Part shown: piece after piece, positions 1 to 7,133 of the stretch | How positions within the stretch are numbered: position 1 is the first letter of the stretch | How the letters are laid out: every line of letters begins with the position of its first letter | Virus record (IMG/VR): IMGVR_UViG_3300020411_001206 | Coordinates: 1-22,133 of that record | Strand: one strand, 5' to 3' | Origin: a virus | Length of the DNA stretch: 22,133 nt | Translations under genes and position numbers: made by a program | The notes under the pieces: model-generated | What the model was told of the DNA's origin: nothing | Seen by the model: the letters and a program-made list of their open reading frames with translations, nothing else | Databases searched by the model: none

Positions 1-333
1 GTTGGCAATCTCTTGTAAGTACTTTTTTGTTTTCTTTCTTGGTTCTGGTGGTTTTGTAAATCGTTCTGGTTTGATTTCTATTAGATATGTACCACCAACT
101 GTTTTCAAATAGAAGTCTACAATGTAACGATGTATTCTTCTATCGATTGGTGACCTGTATGGTATCGCTATAGGTTCAGATGCCCACTCTAAAACATCTT
201 GGTTTTTGTCGCACCAATTCATAAATTTTAATTCGTAGGCAGACCGATAAGTAACTTCTGAGATATTCCCTCTATATTTTTTTGCGTTTTTTGGAATAAA
301 TTTTCCTTGATGTATATCTTTTCGGTACGGCAT
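1..333 (-). CDS. 4: gp4-like head completion protein (3' end outside window)
   Basis: Reading the minus strand from the ATG at 333-331 gives 111 codons with no stop before the left edge, so the gene is partial. The residues include the pattern YRSAYELKFMNW near 29-40, then EWASEPIAIPYRSPID near 49-64, HRYIVDFYL near 68-76, and LIEIKPE near 84-90 followed by a Pro/Lys-rich stretch. This ordering is what I recall of the T4 gp4 (50/65) head-completion family, a small nuclease-like protein that acts on packaged heads before tail joining. The conserved acidic and lysine residues (E49, D73, E87, K89) fit a PD-(D/E)XK-like core, which is inference. In T4, gene 4 also lies next to gene 53, but here it is divergent from the tail genes. 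No good Shine-Dalgarno precedes the start. Confidence 0.85.
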   Translation of the reverse strand, partial: MPYRKDIHQGKFIPKNAKKYRGNISEVTYRSAYELKFMNWCDKNQDVLEWASEPIAIPYRSPIDRRIHRYIVDFYLKTVGGTYLIEIKPERFTKPPEPRKKTKKYLQEIAN

Positions 334-335
334 GT

Positions 336-343
336 TATAAATA
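336..343 (+). promoter_or_regulatory. T4-type late promoter box for the baseplate operon
   Basis: Exact TATAAATA, followed by GTC. It lies 42 bases before the ATG at 386 and inside the presumed leader of the leftward gp4 gene. T4-like late promoters consist essentially of this -10 element read by gp55 sigma. The start site would be about 6 bases downstream, near 350. Confidence 0.75.
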
Positions 344-364
344 GTCCAGTAAAATCATAATTAC

Positions 365-372
365 TATTTATT
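365..372 (-). promoter_or_regulatory. Possible divergent late promoter for gp4
   Basis: On the minus strand this reads AATAAATA followed by GT, one mismatch from TATAAATA. It is about 31 bases upstream of the gp4 ATG, a sensible distance for a short leader. It would overlap in opposite direction with the rightward late promoter at 336-343. An AT-rich intergenic region makes chance matches possible. Confidence 0.4.
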
Positions 373-385
373 ACGGAGTTCACGC

Positions 386-1759
386 ATGAGTGTTTACAAA
401 TGGTTAGATACAAAACTAGGAGGCATTTTGCCTGGCGGAGTGCCATTAGGCGGAAGCCGAAATGAAGGTTCTGACCCAGAAAACACAGCAAATGCAGTTT
501 CTAAGTCGGCTGGAGCTGGTGATAAAAACGACAACTCTGGTAAAAAATCAGAACAACCCGAAAAACCAAAAACATCATTTGTAAGTTATTCCTATCCAGA
601 TGGATTAGATAATACAGATGAGTTCCCACATCAAATTATGTTTAATGTCTTAATCAGACAGACAGAAGCTGAATATACCGCTAATGTAGGTAATTTACCA
701 GACGCTGGTAGGGGTGAAGATTTAGCGAGTAACTTAACAAATGATCAGGCGCGGGCTTTAGTAGCAGATGCTGGTGAGTTCGCAACAGATGCTGCTGCTA
801 TTACATATGGAATAAAGAGAGCAGATGCTACTGGTGCTCTTGTAATGGGTGCTGGTTTGATGGTATCCGATAGCTTTGGAAACAAAATCTCAGAACTAGT
901 TCAGGCAAAAACTGCAAGAAGAAATGTAGCAAGAATTAGAATGGCTATGCCGATGTCACCAAAGAATGAAATGACTGCTGAATGGAATGTTACTGACTTT
1001 GGTGCTATCATGGGTATGATGTTGAGTAAACAAACAACAGGAACTATAGGTGATGTAATTGCTGGTGCTGTTAAAAATAGTGCTGATGTACAAGAGTCCT
1101 TGTTAAGAACTGCTGCTGGTACATTGAATATCGGTAAACAAATGGGATTGAATATACCGTTGCAATCTAGTATCGAATTGATGACTCGTAAAGTTGGTAA
1201 CCCATATAAAGAAACACTTTTCAGAACAATGAATTTTAGGGACTTTCCATTTGTATTTAAATTTGCTCCAAAAAATAATCACGAATTATTACAGGCATTA
1301 AAAATTGTTAATATATTTGAAAGATATATGACACCCAAAAAATCTAAATCAACAATGTTTTTAGAATACCCCGCTGAGTTTGAAATAATTTATCAGTATA
1401 AAAATAAGGAGAATGTTTATTTTACAAACTTCTTTAATGATACTGCTTTAACTAACTTTACAGTTGATTATGGTAATGGGGGCATGTATACCTCATTTAG
1501 AGGCACAGAGGGTGCTCCATCCGAAATTACTATGAGTATGAATTTTAAAGAACTTACTCTTCTTCATAGAGATTCTATTGTTGATATAACAGACCAAAAT
1601 GAAGTGATGGGTGGATTCCAAGGGCCTGGCATTGGTGCTACAGTACAGGGAGAAACACCAGATGACGCACCAGTAGATAATAAAAATCCAAATGGAGAAT
1701 CTACTACAATTACTACGGACACTGACTCAGAACCACAACAAAATGGGAGTAATGGATAA
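386..1759 (+). CDS. 48: gp48/gp54-type baseplate tail-tube cap protein
   Basis: The 457-residue product has the C-terminal core of the T4 gp48/gp54 family: ETLFRTMNFRDFPF (276-289), a basic and aromatic segment FKFAPKNNHELLQALK (291-306), FLEYPAEFEIIYQY (325-338), and APSEITMSMNFKELTLL (377-393). In T4 these proteins sit on the central hub and start tail-tube polymerisation with a tube-like fold. It is longer than T4 gp48 (about 364) because of a polar, probably disordered N-terminal segment (about 22-65), a Gly/Ala/Met-rich hydrophobic stretch (about 146-165) and an acidic Asn/Gln tail (about 415-457). GGAG at 375-378, seven bases before the ATG, supports the start. Its TAA shares a base with the gp53 ATG. 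The choice of gp48 rather than gp54 rests on size and is uncertain. Confidence 0.75.
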   Translation: MSVYKWLDTKLGGILPGGVPLGGSRNEGSDPENTANAVSKSAGAGDKNDNSGKKSEQPEKPKTSFVSYSYPDGLDNTDEFPHQIMFNVLIRQTEAEYTANVGNLPDAGRGEDLASNLTNDQARALVADAGEFATDAAAITYGIKRADATGALVMGAGLMVSDSFGNKISELVQAKTARRNVARIRMAMPMSPKNEMTAEWNVTDFGAIMGMMLSKQTTGTIGDVIAGAVKNSADVQESLLRTAAGTLNIGKQMGLNIPLQSSIELMTRKVGNPYKETLFRTMNFRDFPFVFKFAPKNNHELLQALKIVNIFERYMTPKKSKSTMFLEYPAEFEIIYQYKNKENVYFTNFFNDTALTNFTVDYGNGGMYTSFRGTEGAPSEITMSMNFKELTLLHRDSIVDITDQNEVMGGFQGPGIGATVQGETPDDAPVDNKNPNGESTTITTDTDSEPQQNGSNG

Positions 1760-2271
1760 TGGCATTTTTTAGACAATTTCCCAGAACACTTTATACGGTA
1801 GATGATACTCTTATAAACATACCAGACATTTTCCGCCGTGTTGCTCCAAACAGCATTACAGATAGTATGATGGCTATGAGTACATATGATATTCAAGATG
1901 GACAAAAACCAGAACATCTCTCGCATGATGTATATGGTACAGTAGATTATTATTGGGTGATATTGATTGTTAACAATATCGTAGACCCATATCATGACTG
2001 GCCAAAATCCTCAGAAGATTTATTAGATTTTACAAAACAACGGTATGGTGCAGAGAATATACATAAGATTCATCACTATGTAGATGGAACAAATCAAGAT
2101 ATCAGAGTTGACTTTGACCAGACAAAATTTAATACTGGGGAGATAAAGTCTATTTCCAATATAGAACATGAAGAAAAAGTAAATGAAGAAAAACGACAAA
2201 TAAAAGTTCCCAAACCAGAATTTATTGAGGAAATAGCAGGACAGTTTAGAAAATTAATTAGAGGAAACTAA
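1759..2271 (+). CDS. 53: Baseplate wedge protein gp53
   Basis: The 170-residue product shows the hallmark of the gp53 family: YDIQDGQKPEHLSHDVYG (43-60) followed by YYWVILIVNNIVDPYHDWP (64-82) and a KQRYG motif. In T4, gp53 (196 residues) joins neighbouring wedges around the hub through the gp6/gp25 region. The C-terminal third is charged and Lys/Glu-rich. The start ATG overlaps the upstream stop (TAATG), which implies translational coupling with the gp48-type gene. Nothing looks broken; the slightly short length is within what I would expect for marine relatives. Confidence 0.92.
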   Translation: MAFFRQFPRTLYTVDDTLINIPDIFRRVAPNSITDSMMAMSTYDIQDGQKPEHLSHDVYGTVDYYWVILIVNNIVDPYHDWPKSSEDLLDFTKQRYGAENIHKIHHYVDGTNQDIRVDFDQTKFNTGEIKSISNIEHEEKVNEEKRQIKVPKPEFIEEIAGQFRKLIRGN

Positions 2272-2277
2272 TATATT

Positions 2278-3759
2278 ATGGCCGCCAAAGATGTACCAAC
2301 TCCAGGCTCGATACGAGTAACAGAAGTATCTCTGCTAGCTAGAAACGCAACAAACTTTTCAACAAAAGATTCTAAGAAAACAATTGACTTGTTAACACAG
2401 GGTTATGTTGGTGATATTACTATTAAAGAAAGTATGCATACCAACTATCTAACATGTGACATTAGTATAGGTGACGCTAGAAATCTATTGGGCAACCTTC
2501 CTATTTTGGGCGGAGAAGCTATAACAATAAAAATGTGTTCATCTCATTTGAATGACAATAATCCATCGCATGTTATAGAACAAAGTTTTATTATTCATTC
2601 TATTTCAAATAGAGTATTTAAAGATGATAGAGAACAAATGTATAATCTGCACTGTATATCTCCAGAAGGATACAAGAATAATACAGTTGTTATAAGTGAA
2701 AGGTTTAGTGGGCCACCAAAAGAAATTTTTAACGACATATACCAAAGGTTTTTATCAGAACCTAGAACTATGCGAGAAACAGGGTCAAAAGATTTAAAAA
2801 GAGAATTGGAGTTTTGTGATGTTTCTGGTGGACAAACATTTAAAAAAGATAACATATGTTTTATTGCTAATTACTGGACACCTTATGAGTGTATGAATTA
2901 TTTAGCAAGTAAAGCTGCCCCATCACCAGCTGGTGGAAAAGAATTAATGCCAAATGTTAAATACTTTCAAACTCACAGAGCACATTATGTTGCTAGTCTT
3001 TCTAAGATAGCTGCATTTTATAAAGAACAGGGTTTAATTTATGATGAGTTTACATTGTTGCCTCAACAATATGATACCTTTATGTTGAATGAAGATAGAA
3101 AAAATAGAAGTGGTTATAAATCCATATCGCCGTTTGCATCTAATAAACATACTCAGATTAGTAAACTTGCTATTCCTTTTTACACAGATGATTTAAATGA
3201 CCAAATATCTGGATACCAAGGAAATTTTACGGTTGGATTTGATATGACAACCAGACTTCCTTATCACATGGAATTTGATTATACTTCAGCACATGAACAG
3301 AGACTTAAAGACAATCAAAGGGTTATACCAGCTGGGTACAAAGATTTTTTTCATATAGATAAAACATCTCCAATAAAACCAGATTTATTGACTAACCCAA
3401 GGTCTGCTATGAATGTGCAAATGGGTTCTTCTCAAATGTGGACTGACAACGACTTTGGACATGATTGGAGATTTTTACTGGATACAGCTTATAGAGATAC
3501 CGCGACAGCAGAATTAGAAAGATTAGAACTTTCAATTGATATACCAGGCCGAACAGATATTGAAGTCGGACAGTTGGTATGGTTAAATATTCCAAATACA
3601 GGTGAAAAGGGTGACAACCCTTCTCCAGATGAATTGTTTGATAAAAAAATGACAGGACTTTATTCTATCACAAGAATAAGACATGATATTGATATAGCAT
3701 CTTCTAACCACGAAATGTCCATAGATGTGGTAAGAGATAGTTTAGGAGCAGACACATGA
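2278..3759 (+). CDS. 27: gp27-like baseplate hub protein
   Basis: The 493-residue product looks like a gp27/VgrG-type hub ring protein. The N-terminal half has a beta-rich domain with LTQGYVGDITIKES (about 40-53) and an EQSFIIHSIS segment (about 101-110), then an HCISPEGY-type strand. The C-terminus ends with MTGLYSITRIRHDIDI and SIDVVRDSLG, the usual closing strands of hub proteins. It is longer than T4 gp27 (391). A gp27 trimer forms the hub on which the gp5 spike docks, and the gp5 homologue follows directly with a four-base ATGA overlap. GAGGA at 2261-2265 is rather far (12 bases) from the ATG, so initiation may rely on coupling with gp53. Assignment rests on motif feel, size and position. 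Confidence 0.75.
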   Translation: MAAKDVPTPGSIRVTEVSLLARNATNFSTKDSKKTIDLLTQGYVGDITIKESMHTNYLTCDISIGDARNLLGNLPILGGEAITIKMCSSHLNDNNPSHVIEQSFIIHSISNRVFKDDREQMYNLHCISPEGYKNNTVVISERFSGPPKEIFNDIYQRFLSEPRTMRETGSKDLKRELEFCDVSGGQTFKKDNICFIANYWTPYECMNYLASKAAPSPAGGKELMPNVKYFQTHRAHYVASLSKIAAFYKEQGLIYDEFTLLPQQYDTFMLNEDRKNRSGYKSISPFASNKHTQISKLAIPFYTDDLNDQISGYQGNFTVGFDMTTRLPYHMEFDYTSAHEQRLKDNQRVIPAGYKDFFHIDKTSPIKPDLLTNPRSAMNVQMGSSQMWTDNDFGHDWRFLLDTAYRDTATAELERLELSIDIPGRTDIEVGQLVWLNIPNTGEKGDNPSPDELFDKKMTGLYSITRIRHDIDIASSNHEMSIDVVRDSLGADT

Positions 3760-5717
3760 TGAAAGAAAGATATCCAAATTTTTGTTGGTGGCAAGGTGTA
3801 GTAGAAGATAGAAATGACCCAGAACAGTTTGGTCGTTATCGTGTTCGTATTATAGGATACCATACATTAGATAAAGCAGTTTTACCGACAGAAAGTTTAC
3901 CGTGGGCAATCCCTATGCAACCAGTTACCTCTGCTGCTATTTCTGGTGTTGGTAGTTCGCCCACTGGATTGGTAGAGGGTTCAAGTGTAATTGGATTCTT
4001 TGTTGATGGCGGAGATGGTCAGATACCAGTTATCATGGGTTCATTTGGTGTAGAAGATAATGTTCCCAGTGTTCCAAATTTAGAGGATGGTAGTACAACA
4101 CCAGAACCACCAGAGTCATTAGCCCAGAGAGGATTTTATGACCCCAACGGTGTCTATCCACGCAGAAAACATTTAAAAATAGAAGATACTGCTTCCCCAA
4201 TGGAAATAGATAATTTTATTGAGGACGGATTAGGAAAAATCACAGACCTTGATGGTAATCCTTTGTCCGCTTTAGCGTCTGGTATTGAAGAGGTAGATGT
4301 TGGTAAAAACATTCTTGAGGAAGCTTCTTCATCTCGACTTTCAAGGGGTGCTACTGCTTCAGAAAATCATTATTCACTAAAAGCAAAAAGAGACACTAGA
4401 ACATTAAAAATTCCACGCGGATTTGCAAGTAAAATATCTGGATGGAATAATTTAGAAATACCTTTTGACCACACCAATGAAGGTGAGGATGAATTTGGCA
4501 ATAATATAAAAGAAGTAAATTCAGTTAAAACTGGAATATATGAACCAACTTTTTGGGATGAACCACATCCACAGGGTTCAGAAAAATCAAAATCCAAGTA
4601 TCCATATAACCATGTAAGGGAAACCGAAAGCGGACATGTATTCGAGGTTGATGATACACCAGATGCAGAAAGAATACACGAATACCATACTGCTGGAACA
4701 TTTAGAGAAATTCAACCAGACGGAACCAAGGTAGAAAAAATTGTTGGTGATGATTATGTCATTGACTTAAAAAACCGATACATGTATGTTAATGGAAACT
4801 TTGACCTTATGGTTGAGGGGGATTATAATCTTAATGTTAAGGGAAACAAATACGAACATATAACTGGTCACTCATACACCACTGTCATGGGTAATAGATT
4901 AAGTAAAATGCAAGGACATGAATTAGTTGATACTCAAAGTTCATATCTATTAATGACTGCTGGTAACTTCAATTGTCAAGTAGGGCAGTCTGACAAAGAC
5001 CAAAAGAAAATAGGTAATTATCGTTTGCGTGTCTTGGGACAAATGAACGAAACGGTTCAAGGCAAACACAAAATAATGGGTGGTAATGATTTTAAACATA
5101 TTGTCAAAGGTGACATAGGATTTACTACCGCACTTAGAACAGGAATTGACCCAACTGCAGCTTTAGATGCTGCTTCTTCTGGGTCAGCTCCAACTCCAGA
5201 TGCACTTGTTCAAGGTGGTTCAATTAAATTGGAGGCAATTCAGAAAATTGATATTGCAGCTGCTCCGACTGATTTACCGAAAGTGCCTGGCATGCCTCTT
5301 GGTGGTGTTGTTTCCATAGTTTCTGATAGAATTAATACAACCGCGAGAGTTGACTATGTAGAGAGAGTTGGCCCAGTTTCGGTTCCCCTACCAGCTCAAA
5401 TTATCGGACTCAAAACAACACAAGTTATGTCTGCTCTGCCTACTGGTGGTATTTTTGAAAATGTTCTTGGACTTGGTAATATCACTAGAACAATTATTGG
5501 TGAAGGTAACATTGTTGACCTCGCAACCCTTGGTACTGCTACTTACACCGCTGGCGTTGGAGCTGCTAGTCTTGTTGCCCTTGCTGGTGCTGCTAATGTT
5601 ACTGGTACTGCTCTACTTACTCTTTCTGGTGGTACTGCGGTGCTTACTAGTGCTGCTACTGCTATTGTTGGTACTGGTGGTGTTACAATTACTGGTCTTA
5701 CGATTGACCTAAATTAA
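3756..5717 (+). CDS. 5: gp5-like baseplate central spike (no lysozyme domain seen)
   Basis: The 653-residue product begins with a gp5-type OB-fold: WWQGVVEDRNDPEQFGRYRV (11-30) and, after LPWAIPMQPV, SVIGFFVDGG plus PVIMGSFG (77-98). After a long polar linker comes the conserved spike entry YNHVRETESGHVFEVDDTP (284-302), AERIHEYHTAGTFREI (304-319) and PDGTKVEKIVGDDYVI (321-336), followed by beta-prism strands with G-x-G-N type turns to about 460. T4 gp5 carries a lysozyme domain between OB-fold and prism; residues 110-280 here show no recognisable lysozyme motif. The last 90 residues are almost only Gly, Ala, Thr, Val and Leu. AGGAG (3744-3748) serves the ATG at 3756, seven bases downstream; a second in-frame ATG at 3759 is equally possible. 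Confidence 0.88.
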   Translation: MMKERYPNFCWWQGVVEDRNDPEQFGRYRVRIIGYHTLDKAVLPTESLPWAIPMQPVTSAAISGVGSSPTGLVEGSSVIGFFVDGGDGQIPVIMGSFGVEDNVPSVPNLEDGSTTPEPPESLAQRGFYDPNGVYPRRKHLKIEDTASPMEIDNFIEDGLGKITDLDGNPLSALASGIEEVDVGKNILEEASSSRLSRGATASENHYSLKAKRDTRTLKIPRGFASKISGWNNLEIPFDHTNEGEDEFGNNIKEVNSVKTGIYEPTFWDEPHPQGSEKSKSKYPYNHVRETESGHVFEVDDTPDAERIHEYHTAGTFREIQPDGTKVEKIVGDDYVIDLKNRYMYVNGNFDLMVEGDYNLNVKGNKYEHITGHSYTTVMGNRLSKMQGHELVDTQSSYLLMTAGNFNCQVGQSDKDQKKIGNYRLRVLGQMNETVQGKHKIMGGNDFKHIVKGDIGFTTALRTGIDPTAALDAASSGSAPTPDALVQGGSIKLEAIQKIDIAAAPTDLPKVPGMPLGGVVSIVSDRINTTARVDYVERVGPVSVPLPAQIIGLKTTQVMSALPTGGIFENVLGLGNITRTIIGEGNIVDLATLGTATYTAGVGAASLVALAGAANVTGTALLTLSGGTAVLTSAATAIVGTGGVTITGLTIDLN

Positions 5718-5727
5718 AGGATAAGAA

Positions 5728-6354
5728 ATGAGTTGTAAAGGTATAGGAGCACAGTTTGGGGAAATCGCGGATAAGATTGACCAACTACAAGATCAAATTG
5801 ACAAAGTTGTTGATACTACTGTTGATGCGATTGCGAGTGAACTGGGTATCAAAGGTCTTCAGGCAAAATTTCTTGCTATGCAAGGAGAGTTTGAAGCGCT
5901 GTTCCAAAAAGAATTTGGTAACCTAGAAAACTTTCTTGAACAATTAAAAGATGGTATACCTTTTTCTGAAGATATTCAGAACTTAATGGCTCTTGGAGCC
6001 CAGACTGTTGAGTTTGTTAATAGATTAGAAGATTTAAAAGACAAGTATGGAAATGATTCAGCAGTAGAAGATATTCTAAGAGACCCAGCAGGATTCTTGG
6101 ATACTTTAGGAGCTGACTTAGAAAAATTATGTGAGGCTTTACCTAACTTTGAAAAAGCAAAAGATGGTAAGATAAAAGTTACTGCTGCCAAGTTTAACCT
6201 TGACGCTGGTGAGATAGATGCTGAAGAATTATTGAATGAGGGTGTATCTCCATTAATAAAAAGAATTAAAGAAGCTTTGAGGAGAATGACAATAACATTT
6301 GAAGAGGACAAAGTTTCTACATTAAATAAAGCTACAGACACGAACTTCGGATAA
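5728..6354 (+). CDS. Uncharacterised helical protein between gp5 and gp25
   Basis: I do not recognise this 208-residue protein. It looks almost wholly alpha-helical: residues 8-35 (IGAQFGEIADKIDQLQDQID and on) show heptad-like spacing typical of a coiled coil, and several further acidic amphipathic helices follow to about 150. The last third is mixed (KIKVTAAKFNLDAGEI, then RIKEALRRM). There is no signal peptide or membrane segment. AAAGGA at 5716-5721, six bases before the ATG, overlaps the gp5 stop. Its position between spike and gp25 suggests a hub-associated component or assembly chaperone. T4 gp26 is also a hub protein of about this size next to gp25, but I cannot confirm similarity. Confidence 0.8.
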   Translation: MSCKGIGAQFGEIADKIDQLQDQIDKVVDTTVDAIASELGIKGLQAKFLAMQGEFEALFQKEFGNLENFLEQLKDGIPFSEDIQNLMALGAQTVEFVNRLEDLKDKYGNDSAVEDILRDPAGFLDTLGADLEKLCEALPNFEKAKDGKIKVTAAKFNLDAGEIDAEELLNEGVSPLIKRIKEALRRMTITFEEDKVSTLNKATDTNFG

Positions 6355-6360
6355 AGTTAT

Positions 6361-6368
6361 TATAAATA
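6361..6368 (+). promoter_or_regulatory. Late promoter box at gp25
   Basis: Exact TATAAATA followed by GTC, the same 11-base string as at 336 and 14866. It fills most of the 19-base gap between the 208-residue gene and gp25. Only five bases separate it from the gp25 ATG, so the expected transcript start falls at or within the start codon. Confidence 0.65.
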
Positions 6369-6373
6369 GTCAA

Positions 6374-6769
6374 ATGATTAGGAAACCTACTACAATATAC
6401 AAAGATTTTGATTTGAGTTTTACTAAAAACCCAAACACAAAGGATATTGCTCGTAGAGTAGATGTTCAGGCGGTTAAGCAAGCTTTAAAAAGTCTATTAT
6501 TGACTGATTACTATGAAAAACCGTTTAACCCGAATTATGGTTCTCCAATTAGAGGACTGTTGTTTGAACCACTCGATCAGGCTACTGGTACAAGTATGGC
6601 TACGGAAATAAAAAGAACCATACAAAACTTTGAACCGCGTGCTGTTGTAGAAGAGGTAGAGGTTTACCCAGATGTAGACACTAATACCTTTAACTGTAAA
6701 ATATTTTTTTATGTTAGAGGAATAAGAAGACTACAAGAATTAGATTTAGTTTTAGAGAGGTTGAGATAA
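6374..6769 (+). CDS. 25: Baseplate wedge / sheath initiator gp25
   Basis: The 131-residue product matches the gp25/W family: IYKDFDLSFTKNP (8-20) at the start, AVKQALKSLLLT (33-44), then EKPFNPNYGSPIRGLLFEP (48-66) and NFEPRAVVEEVEV (84-96). This domain forms the core of the wedge with gp6 and gp53 and provides the handshake fold that starts sheath assembly. The length equals T4 gp25 (132). No Shine-Dalgarno precedes the ATG at 6374 and there is no nearby alternative ATG (the next is residue 76). A late promoter box ends five bases upstream. The stop overlaps the PAAR start by one base (TAATG). Confidence 0.93.
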   Translation: MIRKPTTIYKDFDLSFTKNPNTKDIARRVDVQAVKQALKSLLLTDYYEKPFNPNYGSPIRGLLFEPLDQATGTSMATEIKRTIQNFEPRAVVEEVEVYPDVDTNTFNCKIFFYVRGIRRLQELDLVLERLR

Positions 6770-7116
6770 TGCCAATAGCTGCTGTTATAGGAAATCTTAC
6801 TACAAATGCACATGGGTGTAATACATCGGTTCCAATTGACAACACTCCAGCTGACTATTTAGCAGACAACACTGCTCTTGCATCTGGTGTATCAATTGGA
6901 GGCGTACCTGTTGCAGTAGTAGGTTCTAAACTTTCAGACCATACAATTAGTTCTGGTGGTAGTTGTGTTCCTCACCCATCTATGGTTGTAAATCAAGGTT
7001 CGCTTACAGTAAAGGTTGGTGGGAATGGTCTTGCTTATCAAGGAGCAACTGTTTCTTGCCCAGGCACAATAACTGGTGCTGCTGGAACAGTTAGTGTAGG
7101 CACAGGTATACCTTAA
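6769..7116 (+). CDS. PAAR-domain spike tip protein
   Basis: The 115-residue product is Gly/Val/Ser-rich with the conical PAAR layout: an N-terminal segment with HGC (H15, C17), the strand GVSIGGVPVAVVGSKLSDH (40-58), CVPHP (66-70), and a closing VGGNGLAYQGATVSC (83-97). H15, H58, H69 and C97 are the likely zinc ligands, matching the three-His-one-Cys site of PAAR proteins such as T4 gp5.4. PAAR proteins sharpen the end of the gp5/VgrG spike and may carry effectors; there is no extra effector domain here. Start is coupled to gp25 by TAATG overlap. Confidence 0.88.
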   Translation: MPIAAVIGNLTTNAHGCNTSVPIDNTPADYLADNTALASGVSIGGVPVAVVGSKLSDHTISSGGSCVPHPSMVVNQGSLTVKVGGNGLAYQGATVSCPGTITGAAGTVSVGTGIP

Positions 7117-7133
7117 ACAAAAAGAGAGAAGAT

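Noticed and set aside
335-358. Seven-codon open frame on the minus strand in the gp4 leader
   Set aside because: Short, without a ribosome site, and expected by chance in a 50-base AT-rich gap.
1564-1995. Antisense open frame of 143 codons across the gp48-gp53 junction
   Set aside because: Overlaps two well-supported genes and the product resembles no family; no start signals.
5368-5712. A 114-codon Leu/Val-rich open frame inside the gp5-like gene
   Set aside because: It is a frame shadow of repetitive Gly/Ala/Thr/Val codons; no ribosome site, and the main frame continues the spike protein through it.
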